Shown: piece after piece, positions 33,324 through 54,899 of the stretch
How positions within the stretch are numbered: the stretch's first letter is position 1
How the letters are laid out: each line of letters opens with the position of its first letter
Source of the DNA: Coffea arabica
Lineage: Eukaryota; Streptophyta; Magnoliopsida; Gentianales; Rubiaceae
Length of the DNA stretch: 64,000 nucleotides
Assembly: GCF_036785885.1 (NCBI RefSeq)
Contig: NC_092326.1
Location: forward strand, 41,502,287-41,566,286
Direction of reading: 5' to 3'
The notes under the pieces: model-generated
What the model was told of the DNA's origin: nothing
Database searches by the model: none
Seen by the model: only the letters and a program-made list of their open reading frames with translations
Position numbers and translations under genes: made by a program

Positions 33324-34245
33324 GGGACCTGTTTGGAAGTCCTGTTTTTTACCAAGTTTTTATTATATTAGTTTTTTAACAACTTGTACTACAGGAACCC
33401 CCAAAAACTTACCAAAGTTTTTAACCAACACACTTAAAATATCCAAAACACAACAAAAAAAAATTCCCTTCCCCTTTTCTTCTTCTTCCTTTCCCACCAC
33501 CACCTCCATTGCCGGCTCCGTCGCCAGTTCCCGCGCCAATTTCCGGTGCCGGTGCCGGTCTTCTTTTTTTTCCCCCTTTTTTCCCTCTCCCCCTCTTCCT
33601 CCCCTGCCATCATCCTCTCTTGTCTTTTTTTTTTTCTCTCTACGTCCAGCACCATTCCTACCTCTCTGTGGGAAAAAAAAAGAAAGAAAAGAAAGATGGT
33701 GAGAAGCGGGAAGGGAACAGGAGAGGCGGGGGTGGCGGGGCAGAGGAGGGCTGCGGGGGGAAGGGGAAGGGACAGAGGGGGGTGGCAGGGGGAGGAGGAA
33801 GGCGGGGGCAGAGGGGCAATGCTGCTGGGGGTGGCGGAGGGGAGGGGCAAAGGGCGGCTGGGGGAGGGGGAAAGCGGAAGGCGGGGGGAGGGGCAAAGGG
33901 GGGCTGCGGGGGGAGAGGGAAGGTGGGGTAGAGGGGGGCGGCGGGGGGAGGGGAGGAGAAGGGGAAAGGGAAGAGAGGGGTGGCGGTTGCTGGGAGTGGC
34001 GGAGGTAACGGGGAAGAAGAAGAAGAAGAAGAAAAAGAGAGGAAAGAAAAGAAAAAAGAAAAAAAGAAAAAGAAAGGGAAAGAGAAAAAAAAAAAAAAGG
34101 AAAAAAAAAATTTTCACTTTACAAAAATTTCTACAAAATTTTTCACCTTACAAAAATTTGTACAAAATTTTTTCAAAAACCTCTACAGTGCACTACAGTA
34201 AAGTTTCAGACAAACTCCCAAAAAACTCAGGTTCCAAACAAGCCC
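33324..34245. mobile_element. MITE-like element with strongly strand-asymmetric interior (family B)
   Basis: About 920 bp with imperfect inverted ends: GGGACCTGTTTGGAAG on the left, and on the other strand at the right GGGCTTGTTTGGAACC, inside a larger CATGGG/CCCATG palindrome. Subterminal TTACAAAAATTT repeats and CACTACAGTAAAG resemble the element at 60.2 kb. The interior is pyrimidine-rich to about 33660 and then almost pure purine (GGGGGAGGGG, GAAGAAGAAG) for about 450 bp. Long open frames here come from low complexity and encode nothing recognisable. Confidence 0.6.
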
Positions 34246-35199
34246 ATGTTTTGCAGGAGCATACACGTGCAATCTTTGGCAACACATGCGTATATTATAG
34301 AACTATACAATAACATTATTGGTGCTATATTACGCTGGTCCACAAGAAGGCAAAAAGGAAAATGGAAAAAGAAAAGTTATGCGGGTAGGTGCTACCAATT
34401 GACTGGCAAATTTTTTTTTTCTTCCTATTTTGTATTCATTTATTTTGGGTTGTGGATGACAGCTTGTAAGTTGTGAGGGAATTACTAGTTGGTACTACCT
34501 GTAAAGAAAAAGCGATAACAGCCCCTGAGCATTAGTAAGCGTAACCGATCTTTTATCCCATTTTTATTAATTGAATAATTTTTTTTTATGTATATTTTGA
34601 TATTTTGAGTTTGTTTAATTTTGTGTATCACTCAATTTGATAATTGTTAGATTTTAAGGAAACAAAAAAAAATTAAAATCCGATATTTATGAAAGAGATA
34701 TATCAATATACAGCGATAAAAGATGAGATGGAAAGTGAAACAGAAAATTTATTGCAATTAGCAAATTGATTAGTGCTTCCGTGATTAAAGCACCCTCTTG
34801 CATTGACATTTCAGAGAAGTGCATATAGCCATCAGCAAAAAAGGTCTAGTTTTCTGCAAAGTTCTTAGCTTATTGAGTTAGTAACTGGTAGCAGTGAAAA
34901 CTAGCAGGCTTGAAGAAGGATCATGCAACATACTAATTTTGTAGAACTGCAATGTCCTAGGACGAGTCTCATCAAATTCCCACAGGACCATAGACGAGGA
35001 TTATACACGCTAATTGCTGATACATAAGCAGTTTAACTAACCTCTGTCTGCCACACTTAATCCTACCGAGATAATGCCATCAATCACTTACATAAAAGCT
35101 CTAAATCATCCCTAGTATCAATAACAATCATTTCTTAGAGAAAGTGAACAATGAAGCCATGGAAGTTTACTTTCTGCAGGTCCACTTGACTCCACACCT

Positions 35200-35720
35200 A
35201 AGGTTGTAATTGAGTCGAATCGAATTCGAGCATCGCCATACTCGAGCTCTACTCGACATAGAGATAGGGGTACTCGAGCTCGAGCTCGAGCTCGAACGAG
35301 TAGTATTATTGGAGCTCGAGCTCGAAACTTGCTTTCAGTACTCGAGCTCGACTCGCATGGGCTCGAGTCCATTCGAGCATTATCGAGCTCGAGTTATTAA
35401 ATTTCATTTTCTTGATAATTTTTGAGTAAAAAATCATTATTGCCCTTTTAAAATTTTTATATAATTTGAAACATTTCGTAAATTTGATAATTTTTTTGGG
35501 TATAATGGTAATTTTATATATTAAATAATATATATAATTTTAATAATAATATATTAAATAATTAAATTTAATATGCTCGATAAGGCTCGTCGAGCCTCCG
35601 AGCATCTCTTCTGGATGCTCGAGCTCGACTCGATAGCCTTATCGAGCTGCTCGAGCTTGACTCGAACTCGGTCAACCGAGCTGAGCTGCTCGCGAGCAGT
35701 TCGATTCGATTACAACTCTA
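35200..35720. mobile_element. TCGAG-rich TIR element, copy 2 (family C), 9-bp target duplication
   Basis: Flanked by the perfect 9-bp repeat TCCACACCT (35191-35199, 35721-35729). Inverted ends read GTTGTAATTGAGTCGAATCG and, on the other strand, GTTGTAATCGAATCGAAC. Arms carry runs of GAGCTC/CTCGAG; the core is AT-rich. A 9-bp duplication points to a Mutator-like origin. No coding sequence. Confidence 0.77.
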
Positions 35721-35831
35721 TCCACACCTGTTAAATTTCAACATTTCCAGAGATTGACAGCTCGCGAGCAGCTCGGTTCGATTACAACGCTATCCACACC
35801 TGTTAAATTTCAACATTTCCAGAGATTGATA
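35688..35831. repeat. 72-bp tandem duplication spanning the right end of the family C element
   Basis: Two copies (35688-35759, 35760-35831), each containing the last part of the TIR and the flank CTATCCACACCTGTTAAATT. Mismatches fall in the TIR part; the flank part is almost identical. Confidence 0.85.
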
Positions 35832-36087
35832 TTACAGACGCATGGAGGTAGGGAATCAGCACTGGAATGATGCTCTGCAGAACCACATTTTCATGCCCTG
35901 ACTCCCACCAATTGTTTCCAAAAAAATTCTATTTGTAGGTGTGATTTGCGTGAAGAGCCAAAATATTCCTTACCAGCTCTCCTAAAAGAATGACAAAACT
36001 ATTGTGGTATTCTACAATTACCTCATTCCAACAATCCAGATTAGCACATCAGCAGCTCTTTCAAATATTTTTCTGAACTATGTACTA

Positions 36088-45392
<9,305 letters not shown>

Positions 45393-46831
45393 TTTTTTCT
45401 TTAAGAGAAAAACAATACCAAAATTGTCAAGAAAATCTCCACTACCTCTAGCCCTTCTGCAACAAACAAGTTAAGACAGTTAGATATGTCTTACAGCCTT
45501 CAGTATCACTTTTAATTACTCAATAACCAATAAAGGGAGCTCAATCTTTTGATTGAAAAGGTCAAGCACAGCAAATACATCAAATAAAACATTTTTCTAC
45601 AAAGAATAACCGAACTTCAGCAGTACACTCTTTTAATGCTTTGCATCAGGAATACAAAAGCAAAAAGCAACACCAGAAATGAGTTCCTATGAGTATAAAC
45701 TGCAAAACAGTTCATGCTCTCCCCTAGCCAGGAAAAAAGAAAAAAAAAAGAACATTAAAATAAAAGATTGCTTTCCCATTTTCACATTTGCAATATACAG
45801 ATGTGAAACTGCCAATGAAATGGAACAAGTTTATTTGAAAAGCAAAAGTACCAGTTTCATCCCTTAAGACCAAGAGAAACGAAACAATCAAATTCCCAAT
45901 TCAACGATTGCTCTTTCAAGTTATAAGCTAAATGAAACATGTCTTTAATGACTAACGCTCTTCATTAGTAAGGCTCCCGACCAGTTTCCCCCTTTCAAAC
46001 AGTTGACACCTGCCTGACTTCCTACCCTTTGACAACCCTTAAGAAAAGATTGATGTCCACAAGCGTATGAAACTATAAAAGAATTCCTCATCACATTACA
46101 CCAATGCAGGGAAACAAAGCATCTCATCATATCTCTGAAGTTAAGCATGTTCATTTGAACTATGTTTTCATGCAATTGAGTGACTCAAAAATTCCAATGC
46201 AAGATTCATATCGCAAAGACGACCTTATAAGAATACAATTTGTATTCCTACTATACACTCTTCAATTTAAATACGAGCAATCAAAAAATATGAACAAAGT
46301 ATGTGATTAACCACTTTTCATTCCGTTCTTCTGCTGTCGTGTAGATTACAAACTGATCAGCAGGCTAACCATTAAATGCCATTCTTTTTTTTAAAAAAAA
46401 AAAATTGAGAGGATAACTACTACCAATACACTTCACGAATGCCATAAAGCAAAAGTTTCAATACGAGGAACAACGCTGATTAATCAAGCAGGATTGAGCA
46501 ACTCATGAAACCTTAAAGGAATTAGATCTTAACATTTCAATGAAGGAACGCAACGTGCATGCATCAGATGTAATACATATAAATATTCCTCAAACAAACG
46601 AGAGGCCGATGTTGAAGATTTCGCATAAAGCTTACCTCAGAACTCAGAAGAAGCAGCACACGAGAGAGAGAGAGACAGAGATATGTGTGTGTGTTTGTGT
46701 GTGTGTGTATATATATATAACAAACGGCAAGGAAATCTGTTTCTTTATTCTTTAAGGCTGTAATTTTTTATATTCCTTAATTAATGAGTGGAGTACAGTA
46801 CTAAGATATTTAATGGGCTTTTCTATTTATA
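45393..46831 (-). promoter_or_regulatory. ADCS promoter, 5' UTR and 5' UTR intron (putative)
   Basis: On the minus strand a TATAAATA box lies at 46824-46831, predicting a start near 46796. A leader exon to 46636 ends at a good donor (CTGAG|GTAAGC) and could be spliced to an acceptor GTTGCAG before 45456, leaving a short leader in front of the ATG at 45392. The leader exon contains TATA, GT and GA microsatellites (about 46661-46721), so leader length should vary between individuals. Confidence 0.55.
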
Positions 46832-48240
46832 GGTGAAGTGGTGGGTGACGATTGACTCAATCGGATTGAGGAAAAGGCGAAGCATCTGTAGCCACCGTTT
46901 TTTTTTCCAAAGGAGAGGCTGTTCATATTTTGACGCTAGAATATGCACACTCGACGACAAGGGACGGCTAAATCAAGAAAATTATGCTAGTAGTGGTTGT
47001 TTAGTTCCACGCTGCTTCTTTGGCTTGGACTTTCATTTGGACATCCTTCAAAAAAAAAAAAAAAAAGTGAGACCTTCTTATGGACAATTTTATTGAGGGT
47101 TTACATGATATCGATTTGGCCATCTATGTTCATATATTTGGTGAATTTTCTCTACATAATTTAGCTAAAGTTTCAATCTTTGCCTATTACCACTTGTTAA
47201 AAGGCATTGAAAGCCAATGTTCTCTCGGATTGTGAAATAGTACGTTAATTTATAGTCCAATAGAACACTCTACTGTTTAAATCGATTTGATTATTAATGC
47301 AACGATTTTAGAAATCGATTTAAAGTTAAACTTATTATTCTCTACGGCGAATGTGAAAAATGTTTTTATCATGTTTGAGCTCATAGAGCTTGAAAATCTT
47401 GATATATTACACAAAGTTATAAACATATAATCATGCTCGTGCCTGGATTCATTACTTGATATATTAGCCTTGAACAAGCTCTTATAGGACTAAGTTGGAT
47501 TCGAGTATCAATTAATTTATTCTATTTTCCTGTCCTCAAAATTACTAGTAGAACTACTTTTTTTTTAAAAAAAAAACAATTTTGAAACTGTAATGACTTT
47601 TATAATTTCACGGTTAGTTTCGTTACTTAAATCTAATTTCATTAACGTAAACAAATTGCGAGACGTGTCTCAACGAAAAAGCATTATGGAAATGTACGAC
47701 GTCGTTAACCAACCGACTAATTTCCATATTCGGATACCACCATAATCAGATTTTGACCTCCTACCGAAAAAAATACAATGATAATAATCAGTTTTTGACC
47801 AAAGACTCTTATGAATTATAGCACCACCAATTTCTTCGAGTGCAACTCAAGTCACAAGAATCTTCTTTATCTTTAATTTTGCATAATTATATGATTAGTT
47901 CCACTATTGAAATTATTCAAATTAGGTTTTACGATTACAAATTAAATGGAATAAGAAACATTATTATCTTGTTAGGGTTGCAATTTTCCATAGAAAAATT
48001 TTCATGCTTTTCTTGAATACATTTTTCAGCTATCTTTTTTATTTTATATACATCAAATCGTTACGATACATTAGTCTGTAAAAACGGCTAAAAATAGCAA
48101 TTCAAACGGACTGTATAAATTTGAAGCACGCGGTAAAGTCAGAGTCAGAGGAACTTCATTATTTGGGCTCCATTTGGCTGGGAACTGTTTTGTGTTGCTG
48201 CCCCTAAAATTACTAAAATTATTATTGTTAACTTGCAAGA

Positions 48241-48404
48241 GTGTGTTTGGATTGTAAGTTATTTGAAATATTTTTACTGTAGCACTTTTTGTGATGTGAT
48301 GTATGTGAGATAAAAAGGTAATTGGGAAGATAAAAAGGTGTATTGGAAATTGTAATGGTGATGTCAGCAAATATATTTGGCCAAATAATTGGCTATCCAA
48401 ACAA
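48241..48404. mobile_element. MITE family A copy, inverted relative to the 6.2-kb copy
   Basis: Begins GTGTGTTTGGATTGTAAG and ends GGCTATCCAAACAAC. The core has TGTGATGTGATGTATGTGAG and CAATTTCCAATACACC (minus strand). Its reverse complement aligns along most of its length with 6168-6334. Confidence 0.78.
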
Positions 48405-50349
48405 CTGTATCATGCATAATTATGTGATTGTTGTAAAAGAAATAGGTAAATAGTCTCCACTCTCCTTAGGATTGCTTAATGTAAATAAAAGTTTCTATTG
48501 ACACAATTTGATGATCAAACAGTTTCTTTACTCATTCTCTGCATTGATTTTGATTGGGGAGCTCTTGTTAGTTAGCAGTCACCTTGTAATTATATGGTTC
48601 GCTTGATGAAAAAAATTTTCATTTTTGTCGACTTTTTATGAGAGGTAGCATCTCTCTTGCTCTAATATGGTGCAATTATTTTTCTTTCTTTCTTGTTTTT
48701 CTCTTCAGCCAACAAATGTAAGCGCCTATTGCATAGTTGAATCTAAAACCTGAAATATTTAGTTTTTGTATCTGTCTGTAGCTGCAGGTGTAGGAAAGAT
48801 TAATTCACATTATAATATGAAAATTACTTGCGCTGCGTGATTTTTTTTTTTTTTTTTTTTATGTTAATAAAACATAAACACAAGCTCGTTTTACTTTGCC
48901 CGTCATGTATTTGCACGATTCTTATTTTACATCTCCCAATTATGATTAGGTGCTATATTCCACCTGAGTGCATTTCATGATCGGTTGCTGTGGCCGAGAC
49001 AAGTCATTTAATATAATTCGTGCTAAAGCATTGGAAGAAGAAGAAGAGGAGATTCTATTCAAATTAATTAAAATAACAGCGGTCTGCCTTACAAACTCAA
49101 TTTCATTTTACATTTTTAGTGGTTATTTCAAGTACAACTTATGTTTTAAACTCAAATTTGAATTACATATATCATGCATCCAATGATAAAAGTGTATACA
49201 CTGTCAGTACGTGTATAGAAGATTAATACTTAATTTTCGAATAAATCTTATATATACTAACAATGTATACACTATCGTGACTCCTTCAATCCTATTTTTT
49301 GTATCTGCAGTAGTTTTCTGTTCTCTCTTTTCATCTTGCATCCTTAGTGGTTTATCTCCAACTATCTTGTGGTCTTGGCATGAAGTACAGATAATTCATT
49401 TCCATTTCTAATATAGTCCCAACTTCACAAATTTGTTGGTGTAAACCACCTTTTGTAGTAGAATTTAAAGAGCGTATAACCGCAACAAATTTTGCAGAAT
49501 TATACAATGCAAAAGATTGGAATTTCAACACTAGCTGTTAAGTTCTAACTGGTCAACTAAAATCTTGAAAACTCCATATATCACTAAGAAACTTTCTTTT
49601 GCCTAGATATCAAATGGAATTCTGGACAGTGGACATATTACACATGAATGGGATGGGCATTAGCACTATTAAAAAACATAAAAAAGATGGGAGAAATTCT
49701 GACATTAAAATGTAAATCAATGGAAAAATTATAGCTGCAAACCACATCATATCATTCCTGTTTTTGATGCCTTAATAGAGTGGCATAGGCCAGAGTAATG
49801 TTCACCAGCTAAAGGAAAAATACAAGCCTCATTGGTACAAAATGTTAGCTAATTAGTTATATATATATATATATATATAACAAATTATGTTTTTTTTTAT
49901 ATTTTATTTGTTTGATACCAGTAAAGAGTCTAGTCTACAAGAAAGTGATTCCTTAATTTAATTCCCAGCTTAATTTTTACCCAAAAAAGCGTCAGTCTAC
50001 AGTAGGAATCTTAATTTTATAGCATGGAAAATTAGTGCTGGTCTTCACCAAGAATGTATGATACGGGCTTACCCAAAAATTGGCAAGAGGCAACGTTCTT
50101 TCTATTTTTCATTTTTTTAATAATTTTTAATAAGATTGAGCTTGAGCTCACTAGGAATATTTGCTGTTTAAATCAAAAAATACAGCAAAGAAAAGAGAGG
50201 AAATGTCCAAAAACGATAACCCTGCAGGTTTCGCATATATGTATGTATATATGTATGTATATTTTGAAACTGCTCGAGTAGTAATTTAATTTTATGTTCC
50301 ATAGAAGTATCGAGTACATGCCAAACTCCACATAATTCGTTTGTATAAT

Positions 50350-50423
50350 TCATCTTAAATTATTTTTCAAATTGATCGATTATTTTTCATCTTAAATTAT
50401 TTTTCAAATTGATCGATTGACAC
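50350..50423. repeat. 37-bp tandem duplication
   Basis: Two adjacent, nearly identical copies containing CATCTTAAATTATTTTTCAA and ATTGATCGAT. Confidence 0.85.
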
Positions 50424-50442
50424 TTTTTTTAAATCTTTAAGG

Positions 50443-50581
50443 CTTATTTGGATTGTCATTTTTTTCCAAAATTTTTTTTTTTGCTTTCCATCAATCATCT
50501 TTCTACCTCACATATAGCATGAAATTGCTATATTACATTTTTCTTTAAAAAAATCCAAAAAATTAGAAATTCAAACGAGCT
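50443..50581. mobile_element. Possible diverged MITE (family A-like)
   Basis: Begins GGCTTATTTGGATTGTCA and ends AGAAATTCAAACGAGC, with CTCACATATAGCATGAAATTG in the middle in place of the family core. Ends are only weakly inverted. Confidence 0.4.
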
Positions 50582-53500
50582 CCAAGTTCCCTGCCAGCAA
50601 ATATCAAAAATAACATCATAGACATTGAAAGACTAAGCTAAATTACTTCACGACTGAATAGGGTGAATCATAGGGCTGATAGAAAACTATTTCAGGGAAG
50701 CAGAAATTTGTTTAAATCCCCCCCCTTTTTTTTTTTTTACCTGTGTAGTCGAAATCAAAAAACTTCTGCAAAACTTTGTACGAACATATGTACGATCAGA
50801 TTTCAGCAGTGGATCATAAATGTATGTGCTTCTTCTATCGTTTATGTATATCCAATCCATGCAGGAGCACTGGCCAAGTATATATAACCCACATTCCATT
50901 TCCCGACACACCCTTTACCCTCCAAAAACAAAAAAAATAAATGAAAATGCCAAGAAAAAATTACTCCTATGTTCGTTACAATAATTATTTCAAATAATCT
51001 CCTATTCAAACACACTCACTCAGTGAATACAATGCTTGTTGTAATAATCATTTCACGGTCATTAATGGAAAAAAGAAAGAAGATTAATTAAGCTAGCTAG
51101 TTCACATTTGAGATGAAAGTAGGAAATTGAATTGGGTTTTTGTATAAGAATTCTTTAATCAAGAAGAAAGGTAATTCCTTTTCTTTTCTTTTCTTTTTTG
51201 ATATGGAGGTCAGAAATTGACGAGGGAGGAGGAGTGATATTTTGTTGGTACAGAATCTACTTTTAAGGACATGGGCTGCAGTCTGAAGAAGTGTGGTGGT
51301 GGGTATAAATAATGCGCAAAGCCACCGCCCTCAGTCTTCCATTTTCTTTACCAGTGGTATCTTTTTCATGCTTTTTAGACAAAGGCCGATCACTCAGAAG
51401 AATGTTCAGCAGATTAGGTTAGGTTAGGAAGCACATATCATCAGTCCGCAGCCGCGTGTGCGAGCGTGCGTGCGTGTGTTGTTACTGTGTTTTTTTCTTG
51501 AGACAAAGAAAGAGAGAGAGAGAGAGAAAGAGCAGCTGGTACAGTGTGTGAATGTGTGTAAAAAAATGTTGGAAAAAAGAAGAAGAGAGGATGCATCACC
51601 CAAATCCAATAGGTTTCAGGAGGAGATCTGGGGTGGTGTGGTGGTCCCTTTTCTCCTTTTTGCAGCAGAAACCCCTCCCAGCCCCATGTCCTTTTTTGAC
51701 CTGCATTGACCGTATAACATATTCCCTTCTAACCAACCGGGAGCAAGTGTTGGTGTAGCAATAGAGACTAGTGATGAGTACTGATTAGGGCGGAACAGAA
51801 AAGTTTCAGTGGTCCATCCTCCTCCTCCTCTAGCTACCCCAATCAAACCCCGCATCCCCATTCCCCACCCAACATTCCACCTCCCCAATGTCCCCCCCTT
51901 CCTCTCTTTCGATCCCTATCTAATAAGTAATAACCCTCCCAGGGTCAGAAGACCCAACCAGAAGCAGCAGCTAGCTAATGGCTGAACCTGTTGTGCTCGT
52001 AACCATTCTAATATATTATTCTCTCACCTCAAAACCCACCACCCCCTCCGGTAAACACAAAGTCTGGGAGACTGAGAAGAGTAAATTTCATCATGAGGAG
52101 CAGTTGTAGTAGGGTACCTGTTAATGATGATGAAGGTGGTTGATGAATCCAGGAGCCCCACTCTAAATACCCGTTCAGATTTTCCTAAACATGTCTTCTG
52201 CACCAGTTCAATAACTAGAAAGTGACCACGACATATTTATATATATATGGTTCTTGTCTTGCCTGGATACCCTAGCTAGCTGCCGTAGATCAAAATAGCT
52301 CATCCCATAAAAACATTAGTTAACTAGTATTCTTCTTCTTCTTCTTCTTCTTCCTTTTTTTTCATGAAACCAATTGCTCCTACGTAAGTATTAATTAAGT
52401 TCTACTTGCACTGGACCTGAGTACTTATTAGCACATGTACTGGTACTTAACAAAGACTGATCCCAGCTCCAGATCAACTGGATTAATTGCACCTCAAGTT
52501 ACCAGAGTACAACATTTCTAATACTACGGGTAACTTATACAAGCAGCTAGGTGGCTAGGACTAGCTACTGTTCATGATTGCTAGCTTCTTCCCATTTAGT
52601 TATGTTTTGATTCGCTCCCCAGATCTGCAGATCAGCTGGGCTGTATAAACAGAAAACCGCCAAATACGAAATGGTCAGTAAGATGCTCAGGACCTTTCGA
52701 TCTGATTGGGGTTTTTTGTACTTTCACTAAACAGGAAAATGCCCAAATTTTTGTTTTCCTTTATGAATATATATATATATATACACACACACACTGAACA
52801 CATGATGATTCTAGTAATAGGGTTGAAGGAATTAATCGTGGGTTTTAAGGTCCTAATGAAACAGTGCATTCTTGAAGTATAGTCGGCAGAGTTGTAGAGG
52901 TCATACATATATATATATGGACAGCATTGATGGCGGTGAATACTACTCACAAAGAGCAGTAGTGACTGATTTATGTGATGATCAAATCAAAGACAGACGA
53001 GGAGTGGAGTGGTGCAGAAAATGCAATTGGGCAGCATATTGGTTGTAACTTTCATGTTGTCATATATGCTTAGTTTCGATGCTTTTTTCATCGGAATATG
53101 AGAAAGAAGTTTTAGGTTGCTCAGCCTCAGCCTCAGCACCCAGCAGCAGCAGCTGCAGCTCTACTTTGTTACACGTGAATTGATTTGGTGTCGATCAGTT
53201 CGCATGGAAATCAAAAGATGCATTCCTACTCCTACTCCTACTACTACTACAACTGCTACTACGGCTTTTAAAAATTCCTGTAGGGTGGTACCGATGAAAG
53301 ATGATGCCTTCATTTCCCAGAAAGCAAAGCATACTATGGATGGACCAATATCCTATTAACATCTCCACCACCTTGAATACAATACATCTAGCATTCCCCC
53401 ACATCAGATTCCAGCAAAAAGAAAAGAAAAAAAAATCCTCAGTAAAAAGCAAGAAACAAGAAGAAACAGAAAAAGAAAGAATTTACGAAACCCTAGAAAT

Positions 53501-53914
53501 TAGTATAATCAAGACAAGATGGATCTTTAATTCTTAATTACCTGGCTGGCTAGCTGGCCGGTGCATTTCAGACAAGGGTATATTTTAGGTGGGACCGGAT
53601 CTATGGACAACCGGGAATTCGCAATGCTGCCCTTTTAGCTCGGCTTCTTTTCATCTTCTAACAAAAAATGAAATGACCCGAAAATCCAGCATGTCTTCCC
53701 CTCTTCACCCCTCAGCTCATTCGCAAGATGTATGATACTTGCCCGGATCAGACGGTTAAGGATGGGTGCCAGCCAGAAACACCCCCACCACCAATTCCAG
53801 AGAGAGGGATCATATCAACCGATCTTTCTTTACGAGAAAAAGGACCCTGAAATCCAGGACTAGCTGGAGTAGAGGAGGCTTTATGAGTTGGAATTGTCAT
53901 ATATACACGACATG

Positions 53915-54021
53915 GGATATCATATGTATGCATGGCTCCTCATACGCCATTCACGGAGGCCATCGATTTTCGGTGGGCTCTCTGCAAATGGCATACAGGG
54001 AGCCAGGCATATATGTGTAGT
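53915..54021 (-). ncRNA. MIR160: MIR160 microRNA precursor hairpin
   Basis: On the minus strand, 54009-53989 matches the 21-nt mature miR160 at every base as I know it (it begins TGCCTGGCTCCC and ends TGTATGCCA). The opposite arm, 53947-53927, begins GCGTATGAGG and ends GCCATGCATA, the usual miR160* form. Mature strand in the 5' arm, star in the 3' arm, a loop region of about 41 bases and further paired bases outside (CATATG against CATATATG) match plant MIR160 precursors. In plants miR160 guides cleavage of AUXIN RESPONSE FACTOR 10, 16 and 17 transcripts and so shapes auxin responses in root, leaf and fruit. No protein gene overlaps it. Confidence 0.95.
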
Positions 54022-54815
54022 ATATATGTGCCTAGTATTGCCTAATGCCTCCCCAGTCCCTCCCTATACATGCTACACAAACAAATACTACTAATGATCT
54101 TCAACGTCCTATCTAGCTATGAACATCTTGATATATGTACATAAGCTAGCTCGTTCCAGCTTCTAGAAGCTACAAAATTTTCCATGCGTTGGCCAAAATT
54201 GATGATAATTCACACAGAAGGGAGAAGAAAAGCAGCCAGCTTTGCATCTGCAAGAAATTTGGGAGAATCAAGTGACGGCTTTTATGATTTGGTGAGGATG
54301 ATGAAGATGAAACAGTAAAGGGCGGGGCCCTAAGGTCTCTCTAGAGAGAATTAGCTAGCTAGGCTATGCACGGGGAGTGAATGGAACCGTGAGGAGGAAG
54401 GGAAGAGTGGTGAGGGAGGGTACTAATATATATATACATGTACATGTCTATCTATATATTTATATTTCAGGAGAAAAAGAAGGGGGAGACTGGAAGAGAT
54501 TTGGAGGATCAATCTGGGACCTGAATAAATGGGCTCTTTAATCCTCAAAAGCTCTTTATTGATTCCCATCCATCAGAAAAAGGAAAGGAAAGGGAAAAGA
54601 AAGAATCGAAACTCCTTTTGAAGTGGCGATGAAGATGGAGATGGAGATAGAGATGGAGCTGGCTGGATGGCTTGCCGGGTAAACTAAACCAATCCCAAAA
54701 AACCAGTGGCGAAACACTAGGAGGAGTTTCGCGTTGTCTAAACGTTTGGGGTGGGTTTTGTGTCGTGAGGGAAAGGAGGAGAATGTGGGGCTGTTGTTCA
54801 TCCAAGTCCACCCCA

Positions 54816-54825
54816 CTAAATATAG
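54816..54825 (-). promoter_or_regulatory. Candidate TATA box of the MIR160 primary transcript
   Basis: CTATATTTAG on the minus strand, about 800 bp upstream of the hairpin, followed downstream by a pyrimidine-rich leader-like stretch (54.7-54.8 kb). This is the best promoter candidate by eye; other TATA-like runs near 54.43 kb are closer but are simple repeats. Confidence 0.35.
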
Positions 54826-54861
54826 ACACACACAACTCAAAAGTACACGTATTAGTAACAA

Positions 54862-54868
54862 GAGAGAA

Positions 54869-54899
<31 letters not shown>
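54862..54899. repeat. (GAAA)n microsatellite
   Basis: Eight or so GAAA units upstream of the MIR160 candidate promoter. Confidence 0.9.

Larger units (their letters stand above)
46840..53100. other. Intergenic region, no gene recognised
   Basis: AT-rich, with two MITEs and a short tandem repeat listed separately. A plus-strand TATA box (GGTATAAATAATG, about 51303) precedes a transcript-like stretch with GA and GT runs, but no coding frame or known miRNA was found there. Confidence 0.5.

Noticed and set aside
33434..34313. Long open frames rich in Pro/Ser/Leu or Gly/Arg/Lys on both strands
   Set aside because: They come from purine/pyrimidine tracts inside a TIR element; several frames are open at once, which is typical of low-complexity DNA.
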